Positions 22,985 through 35,779 of a DNA stretch of 64,000 nucleotides are shown here, one piece after another. Where the stretch lies: positions 2,655,984 to 2,719,983 of the forward strand of contig JABAKD010000014.1 of the NCBI GenBank assembly GCA_012845835.1, given 5' to 3'. The notes beneath the pieces were generated by a model. The model searched no databases. It saw only the letters and a program-made list of their open reading frames with translations, and was not told where the DNA came from. The stretch is from Undaria pinnatifida (taxonomy: Eukaryota; Sar; Phaeophyceae; Laminariales; Alariaceae). A program made the translations under genes and the position numbers. Numbering within the stretch: the first letter of the stretch is position 1; each line of letters starts with the position of its first letter.

Positions 22985-23570
22985 TTATGCCAACCTACTG
23001 AAGTATAACCGTCCAGCTACTGCCGTAACCTACTGTGCGAAAACTACTAGCTATAACGTAGCCTACTGATGTATAACCTTCCAGCTACTGCTCCTGTAAC
23101 CTACCGTACGAAACCTCCTGCTGTGATGTAACCTACCGAAGCATGCGACCCTACTGATTGAAAAAATTCCAGCTACTGCCGTAACCCACTGTCCGAAAAC
23201 CTGCCGTAACGTAACGCACCCGAAATATAACCTCTCAGCTACTGCTGTAATCTACTGTACGAAACCTACTCTATCGTAATCTACTGAAATATCCAAACGT
23301 ACTGAAAGATAACCTACCAGCTACTGCCGTAATCTCCAGTACGAAACCTACGGTAATGTAACCTACGGAAAGATAACCTTCCAGCTACTGCCATAACCTA
23401 CTATGCGAAACCTACTGTCACGTAGCCTACCGAAATATCGCAACCTACTGAAAAGACAACCTACGGGTTACTGCCGTAATTTACGGCACGAAGCGACTAA
23501 TACACCAAACTACTGAAACATTGCCGTCCGGCTGCTGAAGTAACCTGTACGAAACCTGCTGATGTATTAC
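22985..23570. repeat. Degenerate tandem repeat (CCAGCTACTGCCGTAACCTA)
   Basis: About eight imperfect copies contain CCAGCTACTGCCGTAACC and TACGAAACCTACTG, spaced roughly 65-90 bp apart. No coding capacity. Confidence 0.8.
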
Positions 23571-24219
23571 ACACAAGATAACAAACACACACCCCTCGGA
23601 CGATTCCAAAGGAGATTATCTCGACATCGGGGATACTGCAACTATTGGGGCTGTGAGTTGGCTGGAGTTCCCGGCTAGGTATTAGTTGGCTGGCGAAGTC
23701 AGCGAACTAATTAACTTCAGTCGAGTCGTTGGCTGGCTAGGCATCCCTGTGTTCGCGGCGTGGTAGTATCAGAAGTCGCCGGGAAATACATACCTGGTAC
23801 CCCGTACCCAACAAGCCTTCCTACAAACAAAGAAACCCAAATAGGAAAATAGTTGGGTAGTTGGCACCGCCGCAGCTAACTACAATACCTTGCCAGCTCC
23901 AGCTCATGACTAGCTGGCGACTTGCTTACGATTAGTACAGATACTCACAGGTCTGGCAAACGCCGAGCGATTTGTCTATGAAGAGATTTTATCAGAGATA
24001 TTCCCCTCACTGTTTTTTCGAAATGCCCCCCCCCCCCATCCCCTGGTTTTCTTTTAGAGTATCGGCTGTGGAGTTCGTACTGGGGGGTAGTCACTTCTTG
24101 AACGTCCTGCTCTATTTCGTACTATTAATGGCATACACTTTACTCGTACCGTTTGCTTGGTTGCGTTGCACCCTGAGCTCTTTTTCGTCGGCCCAAAATG
24201 TGTGGACTGTGTTCGGTAC

Positions 24220-24290
24220 GGTTCCGGAAGGCGTCGAACTCTCGACCTCGCGATTAACAGTCGCACGCTCTGCCACTGAGCCGCTGGGGA
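24220..24290 (-). mobile_element. tRNA-Asn-like sequence, probably a SINE head or tRNA pseudogene
   Basis: On the minus strand a D arm (GCTC-AGTGGCA-GAGC) and a five-pair anticodon arm with loop CTGTTAA (anticodon GTT) are intact. The T loop TTCGACG is present, but the T stem is mismatched. The acceptor strands (TCCCCAG and CGGAACC) do not pair, so a functional tRNA is unlikely. Confidence 0.6.
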
Positions 24291-24424
24291 ACCCTACTGA
24301 CAAGCCTCTTGATCTCGACACCGACACCACCTTTCCTTATTAACACGTTTGATGAAGGTGGACGAGAGTGTAAAAAATTAAAATTGTGGGAAATGCTGAA
24401 CCCTATGCACGAAAAATATGGAAG

Positions 24425-24520
24425 GCAAGTACCGGGGGAAGGGAAGCCTGTGACCAGGGCGTGTTCAGAAGGTCGCTGAGGGTATATCACCTCTTGCGAG
24501 TTGGGCTGGAGAATAAAAGT
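24425..24520. repeat. Dispersed repeat, third relative of the exon 9 insertion
   Basis: CCTGTGACCAGGGCGTGTTC and TTGCGAGTTGGGCTGGAG match 370-430 and 21,725-21,805. Confidence 0.6.
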
Positions 24521-25311
24521 GTTTGAAAAAGAACTAAATGTAGCAATTAAATAAACACGTTGTACTATCAGTAACAAGGGCGTGTTCAGTTGGGTGAGTA
24601 GTTTGGGCAAAGGGTATGGCATCCAGTATCCTGTTACAGGGCAGGGTGTAAAGTGACAGGGCCTCATAGAACTACATCGCCGCAAGGATCGTGTATCATG
24701 CATACGGTGTGTTTGGTGGGAAAATGAAGCGTTGACGTTATCAAAGACGGTTGTTGTTTTCAAGATTATACGTCAGTTGCATGCTATAAATAAATTACGC
24801 GACGGCAAGACCAACCACGCTCACCCTGCATATGCCGTGTGGAGCGGCTTCCTTCGTCAGAACGATTTTCCACCCCAACACAGGCGGTCCAATGACCATC
24901 AGAGAGCCTTGTTACCCGACATCACCTTGTGATACCGTAGGGCGTGACCGTCGTGACATCGGACTTTTGCTTCCAGCTCGCCTGCGTGGGCCCGGGAATG
25001 AGTCGAAACGGATGTGGGGTTTTGTAAAGAACGTGGAGAGGTCTTACGAAATTCGATGTCACGGCGGTTACGTCCTACTGTATCACAAAGCGATGACGGG
25101 TAACAGGCTCTCTCATGGTCTTCGGGCCGCCTTTTTTAGATGGAAGATCGTTCTGACGAAGGAAGCCGCTCCACACATCATATTCTTGCGTATAATAAGG
25201 TACGTTAGCGTAACCTACTGAATTATGTAGGGCCAGGCGCTGGCTGAATCAGCCAGCAGCGATTATGCTGTCAAAAAATATCAATCAGTATACTGGATTG
25301 CAGCAGTATGC

Positions 25312-25855
25312 TGGCCGAGCGAAGTGAGAAACGCCGAGCGAATCGAGCAACGCCGCGCAAACCGAGTAGCGCCGAGCGAACCGAGTAACGCCGAGCAAGC
25401 CGAAAAACGCCGAGCGAACCAAGTAACGCCGAGAAACCAAGAAACGCCGAGCGAACCGAGTAACGCCGAGAAACCAAGAAACGCCGAGCGAACCGAGTAG
25501 CGCCGAGCGAACCGAGCAACGCCGAGCAAACCGAGTAACGCCGACCGAACCGAGTAGCGCCGGGCGAAGCGCGTAACACCGAGCTAACCGAGTAACGCCG
25601 GGAAAACCGAGTAACGCCGAGCGAACCGAGTAACCCCGAGCGAACCGAGTAACGCCGAGCGAAGCGCGTAACGCCGAGCAAACCGAGTAACGCCGAGCAA
25701 ACCGAAAACGCGGAGCGAACCGAGTAGCGCCGAGTGAACCGAGTAACGCGGAGTGAACCGAGTAACACCGAGCGAACCGAGTAACACCGAGCGAACCGAG
25801 TAACGCTGAGTAAATCGAGTAACGCCGAGTGAACCGAGTAGCGCCGCTACGAACC
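25312..25855. repeat. 19-bp tandem satellite
   Basis: About 28 imperfect copies of AACGCCGAGCGAACCGAGT. The long frames across it (Arg-Arg-Tyr-Ser-Val repeats) are artefacts. Confidence 0.9.
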
Positions 25856-26024
25856 GACAATTGCCATATTTTCAAGGTCTACGAGTATAGCGTGAGCGCG
25901 CAGCGCACGCGCAGTGGTACGAGTACGAGGATCATGCTGCGCCCATCCCGTGCGAGAGTCTTCGCGTTGTTGTTGTCGTTCGGATACCAATTTTATCATC
26001 GCCACCCAGCAGCAAAGGTTCCAG

Positions 26025-26165
26025 GAGGCGGTCAGTCACGGGAAAACGTCCAGGGGTCAAGAGTGTCGAAGCAATCGCTCCACACTAAAACCCAGTAGTT
26101 CGACATCGGTCTGGGTAAATTGTTGGAAAATTGCCGTCGGTCAAGGGGTCAAAGTGCCGTCTCCT
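26025..26165. repeat. Dispersed repeat paired with 50,457-50,600
   Basis: GGGAAAACGTCCAG, CGCTCCACACTAAAAC and TTGCCGTCGGTCAAGGGGTC recur in the same order at 50.5 kb. Unclassified. Confidence 0.7.
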
Positions 26166-26299
26166 GACGTCCTTGCCCAGCGGTGGCCGATGCCGTAATC
26201 GTCAATTTTCGTGATGAATTTTTCCGTCTGAAGTCCTCTAAGGGGTTCACCCCCATCCCTCAACCCACGTGTAGTGGTTTTTTGTGTGCCATGTTTTCG

Positions 26300-26690
26300 A
26301 TTGACACTCACAGCTGAACGTTGCCGGATGGCAGACATCCTGACTTCCACAGCTGTCTTGTCTGCTTCCCCCCCTTCAATGCGGGTTATATGAACGTTGC
26401 CGGATGACATCCTGACTTCAACAGCTGTCTTGTCTGCTTCCCGCCCCCCCTCAATGCGGGTTATATACAGCGTACCAAGGCTATCATAACACCGTTGTAG
26501 AATCCCCCCTACTAATACTATACCGTACCAAGGCTATCATAGCATCATCATAGCATCATCATGACAACATCATCATAACACCGTCGTAACATCCCCCCTA
26601 CTAATACCATACCGTACCAAGGCTATCATAACACCGTTGTAACATCCCCCCTACTAATATCATACCGTACCAAGGTGCCCAGAACGATTG
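26300..26690. repeat. Short-period duplications
   Basis: A block with GTTGCCGGATG, ACAGCTGTCTTGTCTGCTTCC and AATGCGGGTTATAT is duplicated (about 26,318 and 26,393). Three copies of CCGTACCAAGGCTATCATA with TCCCCCCTACTAATA follow. Confidence 0.75.
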
Positions 26691-27124
26691 GTAGTCGTGT
26701 TTTGAGATTATGGTATCAGCAGGGGTGTCACTTACCTGTGTCCGTCACGAGGGCATACACAATCCTGTAGAACGCGTGAGATGCAAGTGTCACGCGCAGC
26801 TGGCAAATATGAATCTCGATGGAAAATAATTCCGATTTCACAGCTGTTGAAATGTGTTCTTCTTTTTCTGAAGTACTGGTACGTAATATGATATGATTGC
26901 CTCGTAGAAACTCACCTTGACGCCCATCCCAAGCAACCATTGTTTTAAGGCTGGCTCTTTTTCGTCTCGTACACCGTCTGAATCAACGATAGCGCTCAAT
27001 AGCGTAAAATTCCTGATATGTTGTAAGGTATACTGCCGTCACGACTTGGCCCCAGCTTCAACAGAATGGGTGATAGCCCACACCAACTCCTCGCCGCTGG
27101 TCGCTCTCGTGTATACCGGTGCAT

Positions 27125-27172
27125 AGCATGGGCATGGGACGTATAAACCTCGAGCGAGGCGTTTTTGGGACA
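27125..27172 (+). pseudogene. Decayed copy of gene 2 exon 1 (5' part)
   Basis: ATGGGCATGGGACGTATAAA followed by CCTCGAGCGAGGCGTTTTTG parallels the true start at 27,349 (ATGGGCATGGGAAGCAAGAC). It lies about 220 bp upstream. Confidence 0.7.
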
Positions 27173-27348
27173 ACCTGTTTAGAATTCGTGGGCGACAATT
27201 TGAAGTAGTCCCAGTCTTAAGGTGAATACATGCCAGGTATAGTTGTACTCAATTTTGCCCCCTCCCTCTCCCTTTTCCCCTATCCCCCTTTTCCCCACCT
27301 GGCGGCGTTTCTGCTGCTCGCCCTGGTTTGGTAAACACACGTTTTAGG

Positions 27349-30300
27349 ATGGGCATGGGAAGCAAGACCTCTAGCAAGGCGTCTTTGGGGGGAGCCGCGG
27401 ACGAGAACGAGCGGCTGCATTGCGTCATCACTGAAAAGGATGCTGCCATCACCGCTTTGCAGGTATAGGGAACGCCTTGTACCAGTCCGAAAAATAAATA
27501 TAAGCTCGATGTGATTAGTGCTTGGAAATATGCTAAACTCCCGAGTCCTTAGGTAGGGGATGATAAGTCAACACCCACGGGTCAACCAATGGGATGTTCC
27601 AATCCTTGATCTATCTGCATGGCTATACGATTGTTATCGATTCTTAGGTTTATGCTAGCAGTACTGCATGGCCTCGATTCCATATCGCGCTTGTATATAT
27701 ATATATATATTTTTTTTTATTTTCGTCGAGCTTGTGGTTATTGTTGGACTGGCATGTTTCTTAGGGTAACGTGCCGCATTTAGCGTTTTAGGGCTCTGAA
27801 TCAGAGCGAAAATTCGAGTACGATGTGGTCGATTCCCGAAAAGCCGATTAAGCGTTTGTTTTCAATAGATCCGCCCCGGTTGCAGCCTCCCCCCCACCTC
27901 CCCACCCCACCCCGCTCCCCCCTCCCCCACCACCCCCACCTCCTGCCCCAATCCCCACCCCCTACCTCCCCCTCCTTCCCCTCCGCCTCCCTATCCCCCT
28001 CCCCCCCCCCTACTCCCCCTCCCACTTCTCTTCCTCCTCCGCCTCTTACCATTACTGCTACCGGTACTACTGTACTACTGTACTACACCCCCCCTATGGT
28101 GGAGGTTTCTCTATTAGGACTTGGAACGGTGCTCCGTTTCGAAAGGGATGCGTGGTCAACGGTCAAATGACTAAGGCAAGCAGCAAAGGAGTACGCCCCC
28201 CCTTAACATGCCCCCCCCCCTCCACCGCCCCATCCCCATCCCCGCCATCGCCACCGCCACTGCCTTCCATGTGGCAGTTCGAAGTTCAGCGACTAAGCAA
28301 CGAGCTGGCGTCGCACACCCGGGTGGCGAAGAGAGAACATCCTCTGGAGCCGGTAATCCACCTCGTTGACGAGCAGGGGTCGGGGCGACCGGGGGGGCAC
28401 ATGGGAAGGACGGCCAGCATGGCCACGGCTACGGCGTTGAACAGCCTGCGCCCGGGGAGGAAGCACGATGAGATGGCACAACGGGTCATCCGGATGTTCA
28501 AGGTAGGTTTGCTAATCTTATTGGCTAGCCGTTATGCTATAATATGCTGTGTTTGTTTTGGCGTTTTTTTTTGCGTGTTTAAGAGTACATTGTAATTATT
28601 TTGGCATAATTGGGCGTTTTTTAGGCCTTAGAAATGGCATATATATATCTTGTTTGAGCCTGATAATGACGGCTAGCATGGCCACGGCTACGGAGTCAAA
28701 CAGCCTGTGCCCGGTGAGGAAGCATGGCGACGTGGCACAATGGGTAAGTTTACCGGTACAGTAATGATCCCTCTACAGCAACGCCGACTGAGTAGTGCCG
28801 GTTGCCCGCTATGGTGCCGGTGAAATGGCTTGGCACGCATGAGAACCACCGGCGGTGTCAGTATGCGGAACAGTGCCGGTTGCCGCTATAGTGCTGATGT
28901 TTTCCTGCTGGCACATACCGGCACTACAGAGAGACCACTAGTGCTGTAGTGGTGTAGCCGACTTGGGCATCTTTTGAATTTTTCGCTGACCGGAGAGCGA
29001 CCTCCCGTAAACATAGTATACTGCAGACTAAGAGAGACGTCTTGACGCGCTCAACATGCCCGGTCTCCTTTTTTATGAATGTTTTTGTTGTAACCCTCCT
29101 TGAGACTTTTGTCTCCCTTCCCCTCCTCCTAGCCTCCCTTCCCCCCACCCACATCCCCACCCCCGCCCGTCTCCTTCCGTAGACTTTTGTGTCCTACCTG
29201 TCTCTCTTTTCCCCAAACCAACGCCATCTCCCCACCCACTCTTCCCCCTGCCCGTCCCCTTCCCGGACCTTCCCGTTCCCTCCTCCACTTCCTCCCCCTT
29301 CTCCCCCCCCCCGCTTTACCCCCCCTCCCCCCCCTTTTCTCTCCCCCCTCCTTTCCTTCCCCCCCCCCCTTCTCTCCCCCCCGCCCCCCCACTTCACTCC
29401 CCCCTCCCCCGCCACTTCCCTCCCTCCCCACCCCTTTCTCTTCCCCCTCCCCCTCGGTTACGACCAAACACTACAGACGCCGAAAGACCACGCTACGTAC
29501 CTCACGTCCAACAAATTTGCGCGCGACATGCTACGGCTGTGCGCGAGAGCTGGGCCGATTTTCGAAAACGAACCTCGGTGTATTTTCATCCAGTCCCCGG
29601 TTTACGTCTTCGGCGACATCCACGGGAACTTGGAGGTGCGTGGAAGGGAGGAGCGGAAGCAGTACGTAGTACCGGCATGAATGGCGTGGAGGTCGTGTGG
29701 GGTGGGAATAGGTTGGAGTGAGGACCTGTCAATTATCCAAGCGGTTTCACTTCCTGGGTATACCGGGGAGAGTGTTTTTCTCTTTCAGGCGGATCGAACC
29801 AGTATTTTGTTGCTTGCCTTGGTCATTTGACCATTGACCACGCATCCTGTTCGAGAAGGGGGGGGGGGGAAGTGTATCTTCATAGATGAATCGCGTTGTA
29901 GTTTAATTCAGGACGCCGGTTTACGTCTTTGGCGACATCCACGGACACTTGGAGGTGGGGGGGTGGGGTGGTAGGGTGGGGGGGGGGGGAATGGCAGGCG
30001 GATATGGCAAGGGGGGAGGTTTGGGTGGAGTGGGGGTTGGAGTATTATCTTCAAGACCAAGCAGAGACATTCACAGAGACTTGGAGGAGGTGGGTGAGGA
30101 GTTGACGGGGGATGGGAGTTTGTGCGTTTGTGCGTGTAGCTGTTTGTATGCAAGTTGTGGAGGTGGTCCCTTTGCTGTTGTCTGCCTCCTTTCCCCCCCC
30201 CCACTCCCCGTATCCTGTTTCCCTTTTTTTTGGCGTTCTGTCTTTTGTTGTTCATGTGTTTTTTTCCGTAGTTTTCGTTTTTGCCTCTCGTTAGTTTTGA

Positions 30301-33300
30301 TTTTTTGTTCCGTCTGTCTTTTGGTGTGGGCTATGTTTTTCGTTTTTGCCTTTTGTTAGTTTTGATTTTATATTTTTCCGTCTGTCGTTTGGTGTGGGCT
30401 TCGCATGTAGGTCTGTTTTTTTTCTTTTTTGACGCTGCCGATTGATTCGCGTTTTTTATCACCTTTTCACAGGACTTGAATTTCTTCGCTGACAACATCT
30501 GGAAGCTGGGCATGAACTTGACGGCGGGAAAGTTCCTCTTCTTGGGAGACTACGTCGACAGGGGCATGCTGGGCCTCGAGTGCTTGGCGTACCTCTTCGC
30601 GCTGAAGGTACTTTATTGTTGCCTAGTGAAGCACATTTTCGTCGTACTTTTTGTATAGGAATGTTACATGTTGCCTTTAATATGTAATTTCGGCGACCAT
30701 GTCGACAGGGGCATGCTGGGCCTCGAGTGCTTGGCGTACGTCTTTGCGCTGAAGGCACTTTATTACGCGTTACCTTGACGATGGTAGTATTACGTGTTGA
30801 CTTGCTGAAGATAGATTTACGTTAGTTGAAGGTAGCATGGAACCTGTTTTATCGACGACTACGTCAACAGGGGTGTGCTTGGCTTCGCGTGCTTGCCGTA
30901 CCTCTTCGCTCTGAAATCAGGTTTTAATTTCGCCTTTGTGACCAACCCTATTGAGGGAGATTAGAGTGGGAAGGGGGAGGGAAGAGGAAAAGCGGAGGGG
31001 TGGAGGCATAGGGAGCGGAGGGGGGCAGGGGGGGTCGGTTTGCTGCTGCTTTATATTTTTTTTTTTTCAGTTTTTGGTATTTCTTTTTAATTTTAAAGTT
31101 ATTCAGAACGTCAATGGGAGCCAGCTCGAGTTTTCTAGTGTACGATTTACACGACGCCAACTAAAAAGAGACCTCCTTCGAGACGGCTGACGCCTTTTCT
31201 TTACTCGTCCAAACTTTGCGAATTTTTCCATTTTCGATTTTTGATCCGAATCAGCCGCCTGGTTTCTTCGCGTTTCACGTCTTTCCTTCCCCCCCCCCCA
31301 AACCCCTCCCTTTCCTAATCCTCGCCGTTTCCGTACAACGCCTTTGTTAAGATCGAAAACCCAGATAAGATTTTCATGCTTCGGGGCAACCACGAGCTGA
31401 GGGACGTAAATGGATGGGTGGAGCACTACGGCGAGCGATCGTTCCTGTGGCAATGTCAGGTGACAGTTTTACTGCTACTGTCTTTTTGGTCCACCGCCTT
31501 GTTATTTATTTATTTTTTGTTTTGCTGTTTCAACATAATACGAGTGTGAGTCGTTCAACGTAATACGAGTGTGTTGTGCTGGACGAGCCCATCACCTTTT
31601 CGATTACGCCCCCCCCCCCCCCCCCCCCCCCCCCCGCTGCACGACCGACCTACGAATATCCGAGAAGTAGACCTCAGTCGGTTTAGGGGAGGCTTACGGT
31701 ACAACAGTTGGTATTGTGGAAATGGAGGCGTTCTTATGCACTTGCTAGAAAAACAAAACCACTACAAGTACGGCAGTGGTCCCCCTAATAGGTAGTCTTG
31801 AGTAAAATGCGGTATCCCGGGATAAGGCGGTCCAAAATCGCTTCGCGTTGCTGGGGAATTGCGCTCATAACCCGGAGAGGAATAATGCGGCTTCTACCAG
31901 TAAGGCGGTCATGTTGCTCTCGCACACCACTGCCTGACTGGGTGCCCCCTTCTGTGTAGACGATTTTGTACTTTTTTTGTCTTCTCCCCTCTAACCCGCC
32001 ACCCCCGTCCGCGTCCGCGTCACCGCGTCACCCCCCCCCCCCCCCCCCGTCCGCGTCACCGCGTCACCCCCCGCCCCCCCCCCCCAACGCACCACCGCCT
32101 CCTCCTCCCCGTCCACTTCCGCCTCCGCCTCCTTCTGTTCCCCACCTCCGCGCGCGCCACAATTCCTCCGCCCCCCCCTACCAGGACCGGTTTGGGGAAG
32201 ACTTGGGAGAGGAGGTGTGGGAGGGGTGCAATGCCGTTTTCGACCGACTGCCGCTGGCGACGGTAATTGACCACGACATCTTCTGTGTCCACGGCGGCAT
32301 CCCCCGCCCCCTTCCGGACTCCACATCCAGAGTTCAGGTGAGAAGAAGGCGGTGTGGGGTTGGGCGGGGTGGGGGTGAGGCGTGCCACGATCGGGGTGCA
32401 GTGGTTACCCCGGTTTAAGAGTGCCCCGTGACAAGCCGAAACCAGCGCCCTTAACCCCTTTAGAGCCCCCGAACCCCTCCCTATACGAAATCCAACTAAT
32501 CTTGTCCCCCAAAACGGGTTTCCAGTTGTAGCGGGGTTAACGCCTTTTCAGCTTGCATACATTTTTTTTTTCAAGTTACTTGAAGTTTGTATAGGGAGGA
32601 CATTGGGGTTCCGAAGCGTTTATCTACACATTGCTTTTATCTGTAGTGGGAAGATATAATTTTGTGTAGGCGGGAGATGCCGATTTCGACCGCTCTTGGG
32701 TCCCGAACGCTCTTGAATCGGGGTACCGCTGAAAGCCCTTTTTTGCGGACAAATTTACTTGAAGTTTACATAAGGAGGATGTTTGGGCTCCGAACCGGTT
32801 ATCTACGCGTTGCTCTTATCTGTTGTGGGCATATATATCGTTTATTAATGGTCTAGGCGGGACATGCCGATTTCGACCGCTCTTAGATCCCGAACGCTCT
32901 TATCCTGGACGCTCCTAAATCGGGGTCCCCACTGTGTATCGTTTTCTCACGCGTGCTACGATGGAGGTGCGCCAGTTTTTTTTCCAATACTACCCCTCAA
33001 TTTGGGAGCTTAAGACCTCTCCCTCCCAAAAACTGATTTGGAGAAAAATAAACCTGCTTCATCGCGGATGAAAAATCCCATGGCCTAGGTACACAACGAG
33101 AATCATGCAAAATATAATGGCCTATTATTTATTTATTTTCCGCCGATTTCCATTTTCGCCAAAAAAGGGTATACCTCTATCGTGGGACACTTGTTCTGGC
33201 CGATGAGTTTCCGACTGAGCGTGGACCTCATCTGAGAAATTACCGTACCTGAGAGAAAGTAGGCAAATATCGTTGGAATCTTTTTTTTTTTCATTTACAT

Positions 33301-35743
33301 GTATATACTCGTATGTATTTTTCTTCTAGCTTGCGTCAGCTGTAACTTCGGCATATTTTAGGGTAGATACTCATCTTTGCAAGCTGCGTCGTCTGGTTGC
33401 GGTACCTATCCAGGCCATGAGACTGTCCATCGGGTTTTTCATTTACTCATCCCTTTGGAGCCCCAAAAACCCTCCCTGTACCTGGTTCCAAGTAATGTTT
33501 CCCCCAAAATGGGTTTCCAGTTATAGAGGCCTTAAAATTAACCCCTTTACAGAGCCCCCAAACCCCTCCCCATACTAGTTCCGAATAATGCATCCCCCCA
33601 AAATGGGTTTCCAGTTATAAAGGCCTTAATATTAACCCCTTCTTAGAGCCCCCAAACCCCTCCCTGTACCTGGTTCCAAGTAATGTTTCCAAAATGGGTT
33701 TCCAGTTATAAAGGCCTTAAATTGACCCCTTTTTAGAGCCCCCAAACCCCTCCCTGTACTAGTTCCAAGTAATGTTTCCCAAAGAATGGGTTTCCAGATA
33801 TATAGGCCTTAAATTGACCCCTTTTTAGAGCCTCAAACCCCTCCCCATCCTAGTTCCAAATAATGCATCCCCCAAAAATGGGTTTCCAGTTATAAAGGCC
33901 TTAATATTAACCCCTTCATAGAGCCCCCAAACCCCTCCCTGTACCTGGTTCCAAGTAATGTTTCCCCCCAAAATGGGTTTCCAGCTATAAAGGCCTTAAA
34001 TTGACCCCTTTTTAGAGCCCCCAAACCCCTCCCTATACTAGTTCCAAGTAATGTTTCCCAAAAAATGGGTTTCCATATATAAAGGCCTTAATTTGACCCC
34101 TTTTTAGAGCCCCCCAAACCCCTCCCCATACTAGTTCCAAGTAATTTCCCCATGGGTTTCCAGTTGGGAAGGCGTTTCATTTGATTCTTAAGGTAATTGT
34201 TTTGGGTACCTTAGAGAGCTCGTCAAACAAATAGCCTCAGAAAATTGTGGGTACACCCCTGTGTACTGTAACGTGGCGTGCGTCGGGTGTTCAGTTCAAG
34301 AAAGCCTCGGGCTGTGCACGGTCGGGGTCCTCCAGCAAGGCGGTGGTGTAAGGCGTGGGTGTGCGTGCCAAGGCAATTGTTACCGCCTTATTATTAAGGG
34401 CCCGAATTAACGAGGAACTTGCCAACTCGAGTTTCGTTTTCTGTTTTAGAATTGAATTTTAATTTGCGTCTGATTGACCAAAAAATGAATCACCAAGCAG
34501 GCATTCTCAGAATTATTACGAAAAATCAAATTCAACAAAGAAGTAAAAAAAGACTTCCTCGGTCGATTTTAGTCGAAAATCGAAATTCAATTTGGGGAGT
34601 TTGTCCACCTAGACATGGCTTGTTCTGTGTAACCGAAGCCGGCCACGCGAATTGGTGCCATGTCGTCGGCTGATTGAGAGGCGAGGAGCCACCATTGCGA
34701 GAGGTAGGACCACCGGAGCTGCCGCAGCGCGGCCTCCGAAGGTCCTTAGCACAGCGTAGACCACCTGCGACGCTTCGAAAACAATCGAGACCGCCGCAAA
34801 CCCAGTTTTTCACCGCCCTGCACCTCGAAAGTTACACGACCAACTACCACATGATGACTTCGCTCAGAAGTTCGACCGCTATATCCCCGTCGCTGCTGCC
34901 CGTGTCGGGCGGCGGGGTGGCGCCAGCTCGTCCAAGAGACGCCTAGAGCCATAGTCTCCAAGCCGCTGCCGGCCAGAACAATCTGCCGCTAGCCGCGGCG
35001 CTCCAGGGAGGACGCGAGCCATCGCTCGTCTCGGTCGTCGCCCACGGGTGTTCGTTGACCCTTTTGCGTTTTTTTATTTTTTTTAATTTCTAGAACGCAC
35101 TACGCCGTTCCTCGATTGAGAGGCAGAGTTCAATTTTTCGTGCATTTTTCATGAAATGAATAAAATATAAAATCCAATTTCGATATTCCGTGCTCTTCGT
35201 TAATCTGGGCCCTAATAGGGGAAATCGTCGGTAGCGCGAAGCGATTTTAGACCGCATTAAATCGGGATACCGCTTTTTCGCGGACCGCCTTCTTGGGGGG
35301 GCGCTACTGCTTTATAGATCTTGGGCCAGCTTCAACATCATGTTGAAAATAGCCCCCGACCTTGTGGGAAATTTCCCGGAATATTGCACAGTTCGTACAA
35401 ATCATATATATCATCTGCAGATCATATGGATCATCTACAGATCATATTGATCACCTACAGAGTACATCCCGTACCTGCTGTTGTTACTTGTATGAGGTGT
35501 TCTGCAGGATCTGTAAACATGTAAACCAAAGAGTACAAATCCAACCTAGGAAACGTGTGTTAAATCGTACAGATCGCACGGCTTCCACCCGGTAACATGA
35601 GCAAGACCATACAGATCTTTCCTGAAATATCTCAGATCATCAAATGGGGATAGATAATCTGTCCGACGCAAATATCTCAGATCATCAAATGGGGATAGAT
35701 AATCTGTCCGACGCGTGTAATATAGATGTGGACTACGCTCCCC

Positions 35744-35779
<36 letters not shown>

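Larger units (their letters stand above)
17401..27348. other. Region between the two divergent phosphatase genes
   Basis: Nearly 10 kb separates the two start codons. It should hold both promoters, but I find no defensible TATA or initiator. Contents are repeats listed separately. In 19,300-21,690 I see nothing beyond weak low-complexity stretches and unsupported short frames. Confidence 0.6.

Noticed and set aside
25271-25875. Minus-strand frames with Leu-Gly-Val-Thr-Arg-Phe repeats
   Set aside because: A 19-bp satellite translated in shifting frames, with three overlapping equivalents and no conserved start or domain.
27823-29680. Pro/Ser-rich and Gly/Arg-rich long frames around 27.8-29.6 kb
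   Set aside because: They translate polypyrimidine tracts. Only the short segments 28,278-28,502 and 29,477-29,635 align with gene 1.
30689-30917. Alternative versions of gene 2 exon 4
   Set aside because: They contain changed catalytic context, lack the exon's 5' half and have poor donors, so they are decayed copies.
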